This document shows positions 50,431-58,688 of a stretch of 64,000 nt of DNA, piece after piece (within the stretch, counting starts at the first letter, position 1; each line of letters starts with the position of its first letter). This DNA comes from CALHVX01 sp051027215 (GTDB lineage Bacteria; Pseudomonadota; Gammaproteobacteria; Pseudomonadales; Azotimanducaceae). Under the pieces are notes generated by a model, which was not told the origin of the DNA, ran no database searches, and was given only the letters and a program-made list of their open reading frames with translations. The stretch lies in NCBI GenBank assembly GCA_051027215.1, contig JBPCXR010000258.1, positions 1-64,000 of the forward strand. The letters are read 5' to 3'. Both the position numbers and the translations under genes were made by a program.

Positions 50431-52094
50431 CGGCGCTTGGCTTTCGCAGCGGCGGCGCGCTTCGGCGTCGCTCGCGCAGCCTTGCTTCGACCCCTGCCTT
50501 TGGCTCTGGCGCTGACTTTGGTTTTGGACTTTGCTTTGCCCTTAGCCTTTGCCTTCGTCTTGGCTTTGGTTGCGACTTTGCCGGAGGCTTTCCTCTGGGC
50601 TGCGGCCCTTGTCGTTACTTTGCGTTTCGTTTTCGCTTTCGCATTCGCATTCGCTTTCGCTTTCGCTTTCGCTTTGCTTTTAGGCTTTGCGTTGGCATTG
50701 CGTGCCGTGCGCTTATTGGTTTTGGCGCCTGTGGCAGCGCTCTGCCGCGCTTGCGGATATGCTGCGTTCGGACTGCGTCGCATCTCTCGCTGAATGTCTG
50801 CTACTGATTTCGGCGCTTCTTCAGAGAGGTTTTCCGGGCCGCTGGCAGTTATGTGCACATCGTCTTCAACGCGAATGCCCATGCCACGATAGCGGGCGGC
50901 CACAGCGGACATGGAGTCGTTGTCCGGAATGTAAATGCCCGGCTCCACTGTCATGACCATGCCAGGCTCCAGCGCTCGCCAAGTGTCATCTAGGCGGTAG
51001 TCGCCAACATCATGCACGTCCAATCCCAGCCAGTGACTGGCTTTATGGGGACAAAAAGGCCGGTAACGTTCCTCCGCAACGATGTCCGCCACAGAACCCT
51101 GCAACAACTTTAGATCAATCAGCCCCTGGACCATGATCGCCAAGGCAGCTTCGTGGGGCGCATTGAAGTTACTCCCCGCTCGACAGGCTTCAATGCCGGC
51201 GTGATTTGCTGCCAGTACGATCTCGTAGACTGCTTGTTGAGTTTTATTGAAGCGTCCACTCACCGGGAAGGTGCGGGTAACGTCTGCAGCGTAGTACTGG
51301 TACTCGCTGCCCGCATCAATCAGCACCAGCTTCCCTGGTTTGAGTGTGCTGTCGTTACGCACATAGTGCATGACGCAACCGTTATTGCCGCCGCCCACGA
51401 TGCTGCTATAAGCAGGTGCGCGGGCGTTGTTGCGCATGAACTCATACTGTAGCTCTGCTTCTAGCTGGCCCTCGGTCATGCCAGGACGACAGCTGCGCAT
51501 TGCTCGACGATGGGCGAGCGTCGTGATGCGCGCGGATTCGCGCATGACCTTGAGCTCTGCTGCGGATTTGAATAGGCGCAGCTCGTGCAGGTGATGCTTT
51601 AGCGCGACGATCTCACCGGGCGGAATCGCCCCACCTGCTTCGCGATCCCGAATGCCCTTTATCCAGCTCAGCATTTGCCGATCAAAGTTTGGTCGTTCAC
51701 CCAGCGTCGTGTAGATGCGATCTTTGCCTTCTAACATACCCGGGAGAATGTCAGCCAGATCAGCGATGGGAAACGCATCGTCCACGCCTAATAGATCCTG
51801 TGCGCGTTCCGGGCCCATGCGTGCACCGTTCCAACGCTCATAGTCCGGGTCACGTTCGGTGCAGAACAACACCACCTCGCCTTGGTGTCGACCGGGTTGG
51901 AGCACCAGCAACGCATCAGGCTCAGTGAAGCCTGTGAGGTAGTAGAAGTCGCTGTCTTGCCGAAACGGATACTCGACGTCCCGGTTCCGAGTCTTTAAGC
52001 GGGAGCCGGGGAGAACGGCAATAGAACCCGGCTCCATCATCGCCATTAACCGCTCACGGCGGCGCGAGAACTCAGTCGGTGGGATCTTAATCAT
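50427..52094 (-). CDS. pepP: Xaa-Pro aminopeptidase with histone H1-like C-terminal tail
   Basis: A 555-residue protein, against about 440 for PepP. The creatinase N-domain and pita-bread catalytic domain are complete, with metal ligands in LIDAGSEYQYYAADVTRTFP (two Asp), SHWLGLDVHDVG (His), VMTVEPGIYIP (Glu) and GIRVEDDVHI (Glu). From about residue 450 there follows a 106-residue tail with about 28 Lys, 13 Arg, many Ala and no Asp/Glu, rich in KAKAKAK repeats as in histone H1 or AlgP. The tail may bind DNA or RNA. The start overlaps the ygfB stop (TGATG). Confidence 0.93.
   Translation of the reverse strand: MIKIPPTEFSRRRERLMAMMEPGSIAVLPGSRLKTRNRDVEYPFRQDSDFYYLTGFTEPDALLVLQPGRHQGEVVLFCTERDPDYERWNGARMGPERAQDLLGVDDAFPIADLADILPGMLEGKDRIYTTLGERPNFDRQMLSWIKGIRDREAGGAIPPGEIVALKHHLHELRLFKSAAELKVMRESARITTLAHRRAMRSCRPGMTEGQLEAELQYEFMRNNARAPAYSSIVGGGNNGCVMHYVRNDSTLKPGKLVLIDAGSEYQYYAADVTRTFPVSGRFNKTQQAVYEIVLAANHAGIEACRAGSNFNAPHEAALAIMVQGLIDLKLLQGSVADIVAEERYRPFCPHKASHWLGLDVHDVGDYRLDDTWRALEPGMVMTVEPGIYIPDNDSMSAVAARYRGMGIRVEDDVHITASGPENLSEEAPKSVADIQREMRRSPNAAYPQARQSAATGAKTNKRTARNANAKPKSKAKAKAKANANAKAKTKRKVTTRAAAQRKASGKVATKAKTKAKAKGKAKSKTKVSARAKGRGRSKAARATPKRAAAAKAKRR
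50631..50672. repeat. Hexanucleotide tandem repeat in the pepP tail
   Basis: Seven tandem 6 bp units, TTTCGC (five) and ATTCGC (two), encode Ala-Lys and Ala-Asn pairs on the minus strand. As the unit is two codons, copy-number change alters tail length without a frameshift. Confidence 0.85.
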
Positions 52095-52666
52095 CAGGCA
52101 GCGGGCACGTCGTCTGGCTGCGCTAAGAGTAGCAGGACTGCGACGCGAACGTATTCAGTGAGCTCAGTAAGCGCAGTCTCCATCTCATCTTCTTCAAGCT
52201 CGTCGGACTCGTGCTCAATTTCCGCTATGGCCAACAGATCACTGACGATCTCCTGGCTGTCAGGTCCAAGGTCCTGCAAAGCCTCCCACTGATCCGTTGC
52301 GGCGCCATCTGCAGGGGCAGGTAAACCAGCAACCAACCCAGCAACGAAGGCTGCACACCATTCCGAGAGCGCTTCGGGCAGGGACTGCAGATCTGGCTCA
52401 GCGAGCTGCGCATCCGCCAAATCCGCAGCATCGGCGAGTAGCAACGTAAATGATAGATCCTGCGATGTGAGCTCGGCGACCGCTTGCTCGAGGTAGATTA
52501 TGACCGCCTCTTGATCGGTCAGCGCATCCGGACCCAGCAGGTCGATGAGTACCAGCGCACTGGCTTGTTCAGGATTCGGCACAGCAACGCCACAGGCCGC
52601 ACCATGGAGCTCTGCGGCAGATATTCCCCGCCGAGCATCCACCGAGAGCTGACTTAAATTCGACAC
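52094..52666 (-). CDS. ygfB: YgfB/YecA family protein (UPF0149)
   Basis: A 190-residue acidic protein: ISAAELHGAACGVAVP, an LLADAADLADAQL helix, EWCAAFVAGLVAG and SDLLAIAEIEHESDEL. It is the conserved gene upstream of pepP in gammaproteobacteria. YgfB acts as a regulator of ampDh3 and antibiotic resistance in Pseudomonas aeruginosa. The role here is inferred from that. The GTG start is preceded by GGAGCGC. It diverges from the zapB-like gene. Confidence 0.9.
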   Translation of the reverse strand: MSNLSQLSVDARRGISAAELHGAACGVAVPNPEQASALVLIDLLGPDALTDQEAVIIYLEQAVAELTSQDLSFTLLLADAADLADAQLAEPDLQSLPEALSEWCAAFVAGLVAGLPAPADGAATDQWEALQDLGPDSQEIVSDLLAIAEIEHESDELEEDEMETALTELTEYVRVAVLLLLAQPDDVPAA

Positions 52667-52821
52667 GCAGCGCTCCAGGACAAAACGGAGCGCTACTTTA
52701 GTGCGCTAAGGCCTTGAATGCATGCGAAATACTTCGATTGGGCTGGAAGAAAAGCCAGGTCTTCACATGCTCAGCAATTGAGCGCAAACTATTCGGCCGC
52801 TAAGCGAAGTACCCTCTTGAG

Positions 52822-53052
52822 ATGAGCAACCCGTCCGACGCCGAGCCTATGGCAGATTGGCAATCCCTTGAAGCCAAGGTCAATGAACTGATCGATCTCA
52901 CCAGCACTCTGTCTAGGGAAAATCGTGCACTGCGCACCCAGCAGCGTAACTGGTCTACAGAGAGGGCCAAATTGATTGAAAAGAACGAACTCGCTAAGAG
53001 TCGGGTGGAATCTATGATCACTCGACTAAAAGCGCTGGAACAGGACGCCTGA
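52822..53052 (+). CDS. TIGR02449 family coiled-coil protein (ZapB-like)
   Basis: A 76-residue protein with a predicted coiled coil along most of its length (LEAKVNELIDLTSTLSREN, then LIEKNELAKSRVESMITRL). It corresponds to the small TIGR02449 protein that sits directly before zapA in many gammaproteobacteria. A division-related role is likely by position. It begins 155 bp from ygfB on the opposite strand. Confidence 0.88.
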   Translation: MSNPSDAEPMADWQSLEAKVNELIDLTSTLSRENRALRTQQRNWSTERAKLIEKNELAKSRVESMITRLKALEQDA

Positions 53053-53056
53053 ATTA

Positions 53057-53371
53057 ATGAGCGATAGCAGCACCACTATTACCGTCACTATTCTCGATAA
53101 GGAATACCAAGTGGCTTGTCCGGAAGATGAAGTGGACGCGCTGCGCACTTCCGCTCGATTTCTGCATGAGCAAATGGCCACTATTCGCAACAGCGGCAAG
53201 GTGCTTGGAGCCGATCGAATAGCAGTCATGGCGGCGTTGAACATCGCCAACGAGCTGCTTAGTCAAAAACAGCAATCCGGAACGTCGAACCGGGTTATCG
53301 GTGCCGGAATCGCTAATCTGAACGACAAACTGGATGCGGTTCTCTCGGAGCAGAAACAACTGCAACTGTAA
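53057..53371 (+). CDS. zapA: Cell division protein ZapA
   Basis: A 104-residue protein that bundles FtsZ filaments at mid-cell. The N-terminal globular part has TVTILDKEYQVACPEDEVDA and LRTSARFLHEQM. The C-terminal helix (LNDKLDAVLSEQKQLQL) forms the coiled coil. It follows the TIGR02449 gene by 4 bp, and the 6S RNA follows, as in Escherichia and Pseudomonas. A weak hairpin with a distal T-run lies at 53371-53402. Confidence 0.95.
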   Translation: MSDSSTTITVTILDKEYQVACPEDEVDALRTSARFLHEQMATIRNSGKVLGADRIAVMAALNIANELLSQKQQSGTSNRVIGAGIANLNDKLDAVLSEQKQLQL

Positions 53372-53476
53372 AGCCATTCTAGCTGGCTTATTCCCGCTTT
53401 TTTCTCAAGAGTCCAACGCTTTCACACTCACGAGCATCCGCTCGTGTCAGCGCCGCGCATTCCGTTATACTGCCAA

Positions 53477-53671
53477 TGTCTCCTGGGGTGTTCGCCAGTT
53501 GGTGTCGTCCTTGAGCCGTTAGAGATAACCTAGGGGGTCGAAAGCAGTCTTGGTGTGCTTGCCCGGCTGCGCGGTTCGCCGTGCAATTGGGATGCCTGAT
53601 GGATTGTCTAGGCCTCCGCCTTGAACCGTAACGGTTCAGGGCCAACCATCAGCGGCATTCCCGGGAGATTC
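53477..53671 (+). ncRNA. ssrS: 6S RNA
   Basis: A roughly 195 nt RNA between zapA and fau, the conserved position of ssrS. The 5' end (TGTCTCCTGGGGTGTTCGCC) pairs with the 3' end (GGCATTCCCGGGAGATT): TCTCC with GGAGA and GGG with CCC. A TTGAGCC element lies in the 5' arm, and the hairpin TGAACCG-TAA-CGGTTCA lies in the 3' arm (53622-53638). A -10 box TTATAC at 53465-53470 places the start near 53477. 6S RNA binds sigma-70 RNA polymerase in stationary phase and templates pRNAs. Confidence 0.92.
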
Positions 53672-53709
53672 TGCATTTTCTGTACCTCTGCTTCCGTGCC
53701 CACCCAAGC

Positions 53710-54399
53710 ATGCTCATGACTGACCCTTCCAACACAGAAGGCACATCGAAAGAACGCACCGCGAAATCTGGTACATCGCTGCGGGGTCGATTGCGGAAAC
53801 AGTATCGTAGCGCTAGGCGAGCTCTGCCTGAGTCCCAGCAAGACGCTCATGCAACCGCAGTAGTCAGACACTTTGCCAACAGCAAACTTGCACAGCAGAC
53901 AGGCTCGGTGGGCTTGTTTGTCAGCCAAGATGGCGAGTTGCCCACCGGCAAGCTAATCAACCACTGTTTAGCCGACCAACTCACTGTCGCACTGCCGTGT
54001 ATCGGCGCAGACAGTCGCCTGAGTTTTAGAGCCTACGCGCTAGGAGCGCCGTTGGTTACCGGCGCTTATGGCCTATTGGAACCCACCGATGCTGCTAGCG
54101 TTATCGCCCTAGCGGACCTGCAAACTTTGTTCATGCCACTGGTTGCCTACGACGATCAAGGCAATCGTTTGGGTATGGGTGGTGGTTACTACGATCGCAT
54201 GCTCGGTCAGCTGGCAGGGGAGGAACGACCGCTGCTGGTAGGCTTGTGTCACCAGTTGCAACACTGCGCACAATCGCTGCCAAGCGAATCCTGGGACATA
54301 CCGCTCGACGCAGTGCTGACCGAGTCCGGCTGGCGCAACTTCTCGACCCGCGCTGAGGCTGCCTTAGGCTACACTGCGCCACCCAGCGAGACGCAGTAA
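53710..54399 (+). CDS. fau: 5-formyltetrahydrofolate cyclo-ligase
   Basis: A 229-residue enzyme (YgfA/Fau) that turns 5-formyl-THF into methenyl-THF with ATP. It has the helix LRKQYRSARRALPESQQ, VGLFVSQDGELPT and the ATP/Mg motif RLGMGGGYYDRML. The start may be the ATG at 53710 or 53716. Its position 40 bp after the 6S RNA is conserved in gammaproteobacteria, and in some species the two are co-transcribed. Confidence 0.93.
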   Translation: MLMTDPSNTEGTSKERTAKSGTSLRGRLRKQYRSARRALPESQQDAHATAVVRHFANSKLAQQTGSVGLFVSQDGELPTGKLINHCLADQLTVALPCIGADSRLSFRAYALGAPLVTGAYGLLEPTDAASVIALADLQTLFMPLVAYDDQGNRLGMGGGYYDRMLGQLAGEERPLLVGLCHQLQHCAQSLPSESWDIPLDAVLTESGWRNFSTRAEAALGYTAPPSETQ

Positions 54400-54403
54400 C
54401 AGC

Positions 54404-54949
54404 ATGGCCATCAGACCAATCTTACGCATGGGGCACCCCATGCTGCGGCAACGAGCGCGGGACGTCGATGCCGCGCAACTACAAGCTCCGGCATTTAGGA
54501 CCCTGCTTACGGATCTGCAAGACACGCTGGCACACTCCGGCGGCATTGGTTTAGCCGCGCCACAGATCGGGGTGGATCTGCGAGTGGCAATCATTGATCT
54601 CCCGGGTGGCCCCAGTCGCTATGGAGAACTGCCAACAATCCCCGCAACGTTTTTCGTCAATCCGCAACTGCGAATTCTGGACCCGGCTAGCGCGGGCTAC
54701 TGGGAAGGCTGTCTGTCGGTACCAGGATTGCGCGGATACGTTGAGCGGCCACAGGCGTTGGAAGTCACCGCAACCAACGAGAATGGCGATGCGTTAGTTC
54801 AGCAGTTCACCGGCTTTGCGGCAACGGTCGTACAACACGAGTTCGATCATCTGGATGGCACGTTGTACGTCGATCTGATCAAAGACATGCGCCTACTCAT
54901 GTTCGAATCCGAGTTCGAAGCTCACGTTCTCGACTCACTGGAAGGGTAG
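54404..54949 (+). CDS. def: Peptide deformylase
   Basis: A 181-residue metallo-enzyme that removes the formyl group from nascent N-termini. The three family motifs are present: GGIGLAAPQIG, EGCLSVPGLRGYVERP with the metal Cys, and QHEFDHLDG with the two metal His and catalytic Glu. It starts five bases after fau. It is not next to fmt, so this may be an additional deformylase. The canonical def-fmt pair would lie elsewhere. Confidence 0.93.
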   Translation: MAIRPILRMGHPMLRQRARDVDAAQLQAPAFRTLLTDLQDTLAHSGGIGLAAPQIGVDLRVAIIDLPGGPSRYGELPTIPATFFVNPQLRILDPASAGYWEGCLSVPGLRGYVERPQALEVTATNENGDALVQQFTGFAATVVQHEFDHLDGTLYVDLIKDMRLLMFESEFEAHVLDSLEG

Positions 54950-54962
54950 CCCGCAGGCGGGC
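54949..54962. terminator. Short GC hairpin between convergent def and ilvA
   Basis: GCCCGC-AG-GCGGGC is a perfect 6 bp palindromic arm pair (effective 5 bp stem, 4 nt loop) overlapping the def stop. It lacks a T-run on either side, so termination is uncertain. Confidence 0.35.
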
Positions 54963-54970
54963 AGCGACAG

Positions 54971-56503
54971 CTAGCGCAAGAATAGCTGATAGGCAGGGTT
55001 GTCTGACTCCGACCAAAACCGATAGCCGATGCGCTTCAAATAGGCGTTGAGCTCTTTGTCAGCTGACGCATCGTCAATGCTAAACCCCACCAACACTCGG
55101 CCCCAAGCTGAGCCGTGATTGCGGTAGTGGAATAGCGTGATATTGAATCGGTTGCCCAGGCCGGTCAAAAAATTCAGCAATGCGCCGGGCCGTTCCGGAA
55201 ACTCAAAGCGATACAAAACTTCGCGCTGTTCGTTCTGTGGCCGCCCACCGACCATGTGGCGCACATGTAGCTTCGCAGCTTCGTTACCCGTCATATCCAC
55301 CAGGCTATAACCTTTGCGGCCCAGCGCTGTTACCAAATCTTCGGCAGTTTCCCCGCTAGCCACCTGCAGACCCACGTAAACGTGCGCTGCGCTGTCAGAG
55401 TTGTAACGATAGTTAAATTCCGTGACCGCACGTTTACCCAACGCCTTGCAAAACTTTAGAAAGCTGCCGCGCTGCTCTGGAATTGAAACACCTACCAGCA
55501 CTTCTCTTTGCTCGCCGAGCTCGGCTCGCTCAGAAATGTGACGCAAGCGATCAAAGTTCACATTGGCGCCGCTGATGATCGCCACCAATGAGCCTTCAAG
55601 CTTTGTAACGCGCGCGGGATCTCTCTCAACCCACTTCTTTAAGCCCGCCACCGACAAAGCACCAGAGGGCTCGGCTATCGATCGAGTATCATCAAACACA
55701 TCCTTTACCGCTGCACAGATCTCATCTGTATTAACGGTTATGACTTCGTCTACGTAGCGACGCGCGATCTTGAACGTTTCCCGACCAATCTGCGCAACCG
55801 AGACGCCATCAGCAAACATATCGAGGGTTTCTGCCGGAAGTCTTACCCGGCGCCCTGCTTTGAGCGCCGCGAGCAGACACGCGGATCCTTCTGCCTCGAC
55901 ACCGATAATGCGCACTTTAGGCTTTAAGTACTTCACGTAAGCCGCGATGCCAGCCACCAGACCACCGCCGCCCACGGGCACGAAGATCGCGTGTGGGTCG
56001 CCATGGGTCTGGTTGAGAATCTCTAGTGCAACCGTACCCTGACCAGCGATGGTGTCGATGTCATCAAAGGGATGCACAAACGTGCTGCCTTGCTTCGCCA
56101 TCAACTGCTTGGCATGGGCCGCCGCCTCATCAAAACCGTCTCCGTAGAGCACAACTTTGGCGCCAAGATTGCGGACCGCATCAACCTTAATACTGGGCGT
56201 ATTGCGACCCATGACGATGGTGGCCTTAATACCCAGTTGCCGCGCTGCCAGGGCTACACCTTGAGCGTGATTGCCAGCAGATGCCGTAATAACCCCTCGC
56301 GCCAGCTCTGTCTTCGGTAGATTGGCGATCTTGTTGTAAGCGCCACGCAGTTTGAAAGAGAACACCGGCTGCAGATCTTCACGCTTGAACTGTACCGTGG
56401 TACCCAGCCGCTTAGACAGCAGAGGCGCTGTGCTCAAAGGTGATTCAATGGCCACGTCGTAGACTTTGGAGGCCAAGATTTTCTTTACGTAGTTTTCGAG
56501 CAT
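54971..56503 (-). CDS. ilvA: Threonine ammonia-lyase, biosynthetic
   Basis: A 510-residue PLP enzyme converting threonine to 2-oxobutyrate, the first step of isoleucine synthesis. The PLP Lys51 is in VFSFKLRGAYNKI. ITASAGNHAQGVALAA and the phosphate loop FVPVGGGGLVAG follow. Two ACT-like domains at the end (about 320-510) fit the long, isoleucine-inhibited form. The ATG at 56503 gives normal length. The frame stays open to 56686 without homology. It diverges from rpiA. Confidence 0.95.
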   Translation of the reverse strand: MLENYVKKILASKVYDVAIESPLSTAPLLSKRLGTTVQFKREDLQPVFSFKLRGAYNKIANLPKTELARGVITASAGNHAQGVALAARQLGIKATIVMGRNTPSIKVDAVRNLGAKVVLYGDGFDEAAAHAKQLMAKQGSTFVHPFDDIDTIAGQGTVALEILNQTHGDPHAIFVPVGGGGLVAGIAAYVKYLKPKVRIIGVEAEGSACLLAALKAGRRVRLPAETLDMFADGVSVAQIGRETFKIARRYVDEVITVNTDEICAAVKDVFDDTRSIAEPSGALSVAGLKKWVERDPARVTKLEGSLVAIISGANVNFDRLRHISERAELGEQREVLVGVSIPEQRGSFLKFCKALGKRAVTEFNYRYNSDSAAHVYVGLQVASGETAEDLVTALGRKGYSLVDMTGNEAAKLHVRHMVGGRPQNEQREVLYRFEFPERPGALLNFLTGLGNRFNITLFHYRNHGSAWGRVLVGFSIDDASADKELNAYLKRIGYRFWSESDNPAYQLFLR

Positions 56504-56570
56504 AGCTAAGGTCGGTGGCAAGGCCGCAGTATGCCCGAAATCCACCGATGGTTTGACGCAGGAAAGCCCA

Positions 56571-57245
56571 ATGTCTACCTCAGCTGACAGCCAGAAGCGC
56601 CGTGCCGCCCAAGCCGCCGCCGACCTGATCGAACCGAGACTTACCAGTAAAAGCATCATCGGCGTTGGCACAGGCTCTACCACCAATCACTTTATCGATG
56701 CGTTGGCCTCGATCAAACACAAGTTCGACGCTTGCGTGGCCAGTAGCGACGCCAGTGCCAGTCGGCTAGGCGCCCATGGCATAGCCGTAATCGACCTAAA
56801 CGCCGCCGACGATGTGCTGGTCTACGTCGACGGGGCCGATGAAGTTGACCCTCGAAAGTGTCTTATCAAGGGCGGCGGCGGGGCGCTCACGCGAGAGAAA
56901 ATAGTCGCTGCCGCCGCTGCAGAGTTCATCTGCATCGTTGATGAGACCAAGCTCGTGGATATTCTCGGACGCTTTCCCTTGCCCGTCGAAGTCATCCCCA
57001 TGGCTCGCGGATTGGTGGCGCGCAAGCTGGTTGGTTTGGGCGGCGAGCCGGAGCTGCGCTCAGGATTCACCACCGACAACGGCAATCTGATTCTCGACGT
57101 CCACGGCTTGGAAATCGCCGACCCGCCAGCGCTTGAAGCCGAGATCAACAATCTGGTCGGGGTCGTCTGCAACGGTTTGTTCACTGCCCAGCGGCCCGAG
57201 CAAGTGTTGATCGCCAGCGCTGACGGTGTCCGCGCGCTGGACTAA
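56571..57245 (+). CDS. rpiA: Ribose-5-phosphate isomerase A
   Basis: A 224-residue enzyme interconverting ribulose 5-phosphate and ribose 5-phosphate. Motifs are IGVGTGSTTNHFIDAL, YVDGADEVDPRKCLIKGGG with catalytic Asp/Lys, and FPLPVEVIPMA. The ATG at 56571 follows AGGAAAGCCCA. It diverges from ilvA, as in Pseudomonas, where rpiA and ilvA are also neighbours. Confidence 0.95.
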   Translation: MSTSADSQKRRAAQAAADLIEPRLTSKSIIGVGTGSTTNHFIDALASIKHKFDACVASSDASASRLGAHGIAVIDLNAADDVLVYVDGADEVDPRKCLIKGGGGALTREKIVAAAAAEFICIVDETKLVDILGRFPLPVEVIPMARGLVARKLVGLGGEPELRSGFTTDNGNLILDVHGLEIADPPALEAEINNLVGVVCNGLFTAQRPEQVLIASADGVRALD

Positions 57246-57252
57246 GTAGGCT

Positions 57253-58623
57253 TTAGCTCGGCAGCAACTTACCAGGATTGAGCACCTGGTCAGGATCGAA
57301 CACCGCCTTCAGCTGGCGCATGAGCTCTATCTCAGCGGTGCTCCGGGAATAGCCGAGAAATGGCTGTTTTAACAGGCCCACCCCATGTTCTGCGGAGATA
57401 CTGCCATGGCGCTGCGCCACCGCCGCGAACAGCTTTGGGCTCATTTCATGGCAGCGCTCGAAGAACTCCTGCTTGTTGAGACCTGCAGGTTTTAGGATGT
57501 TCAGATGCAGGTTGCCATCGCCGATGTGGCCGTACCAGCACACTTCAAAGTCGGGGTAACCACGCGCCACTAAGGAATCGATCTCGGCAAGAAACTCCGG
57601 AACCTCGCTGATGCACACCGCAAGATCGTTTTTGTACGGCAAATCTGGGGCAATGGCTTCGGAGATGCCTTCTCGCAAGGCCCACAAGGCTGCGGCCTGT
57701 GCCTGCGATTGGCTAAGCACGCCGTCGGTGATCAGACCCTTGCCGAGCAGCGCTTCGAATACCGCGAGTGCTTGCTCCGATGCGGTTTCGTCATATTCGA
57801 GCAGGGCATAGAATGCCGCAGGTTCGGCTAAGGGCGCTGGCAAGTCTCGATGGGCAATGACTTTATCTAGACAGAGCTGGGAGAAGAACTCGAAGGCCGA
57901 CAGAGTCAGCTGATCTTGAAACGCCGACAGCACAGCTAGAAGGTCGGTGACTTTGGGTACGCCAAGCACCATGACCTGTTGCGGCAGCGGTGCTTTGGTA
58001 AGACGCACCTGGGCTTCTACGATCATCCCTAGGGTACCCTCGCTGCCAACGAACAGATGTCGCAAATCGTAGCCTGTCGCATTTTTTACCAGGCCATGAT
58101 TCAACGACAACAATTCGCCGGTGCCGGTCACCACCGTGAGGCCCGCCACCCAATCTCGGGTCAAGCCATAACGAATGACTTTGATGCCACCTGCATTGGT
58201 CGCGATGTTTCCGCCGATACAGCTGGAGCCGGCGGAGGCAAAGTCCACAGGGTAGTAAAGCCCCTGTTCCTGAGCATAGTCCTGCAACACTTGGGTCACC
58301 ACGCCAGCCTGACAGTGCAGCAAGCGATCGTTCCCATTGAAGCCCAGAATCTGATTCATCTTTTCGAAGCTGACAACAATCTCACCCTGTGCCGCGACAG
58401 CGCCGCCGGACAATCCGGTGCGCCCTCCCGATGGCACCAGCTTCAGGTCTTCGCGCCGTGCCAACCGCACCAGCCGTTGCACCTCTTCGTTGGTTTTCGG
58501 GAACACCACGGCACTGGGTGCTGGCTCACGCAGGCGGGTCCAATCCTGACCATAGACCTCGAGGGCCTGCGCGTCGCGGCGAATCTGCGCACCGTCGAAG
58601 CATTCATTCAGCACTGCGGTCAT
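57253..58623 (-). CDS. FAD-linked D-2-hydroxyglutarate dehydrogenase-like oxidase
   Basis: A 456-residue GlcD/D2HGDH-family flavoenzyme. The FAD-binding part has LVPSGGRTGLSGGAVAAQGE and GGNIATNAGGIKVIRYG. The C-terminal catalytic part has YGHIGDGNLHLN (metal His) and ISAEHGVGLLKQP. It is divergent from serA, with a 65 bp gap. In Pseudomonas the neighbouring enzyme removes the D-2-hydroxyglutarate made by SerA, so that role is the best guess. The second ATG (58623) has AGGA at proper distance and is preferred over 58629. Confidence 0.85.
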   Translation of the reverse strand: MTAVLNECFDGAQIRRDAQALEVYGQDWTRLREPAPSAVVFPKTNEEVQRLVRLARREDLKLVPSGGRTGLSGGAVAAQGEIVVSFEKMNQILGFNGNDRLLHCQAGVVTQVLQDYAQEQGLYYPVDFASAGSSCIGGNIATNAGGIKVIRYGLTRDWVAGLTVVTGTGELLSLNHGLVKNATGYDLRHLFVGSEGTLGMIVEAQVRLTKAPLPQQVMVLGVPKVTDLLAVLSAFQDQLTLSAFEFFSQLCLDKVIAHRDLPAPLAEPAAFYALLEYDETASEQALAVFEALLGKGLITDGVLSQSQAQAAALWALREGISEAIAPDLPYKNDLAVCISEVPEFLAEIDSLVARGYPDFEVCWYGHIGDGNLHLNILKPAGLNKQEFFERCHEMSPKLFAAVAQRHGSISAEHGVGLLKQPFLGYSRSTAEIELMRQLKAVFDPDQVLNPGKLLPS

Positions 58624-58688
58624 ATTCATCCTGTTGTCTACGATCAGCGCTAGTATAGGCGCCTCGTCTAACTCAGCGCCGCAGTTTT

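Noticed and set aside
50323..50807. Two plus-strand frames of 150-160 codons rich in Phe, Arg and Ala
   Set aside because: They are the complement of the Lys/Ala-rich pepP tail. The apparent repeats come from that tail.
54404..54949. def-fmt pair
   Set aside because: Peptide deformylase is present, but no methionyl-tRNA formyltransferase follows. ilvA is on the other strand.
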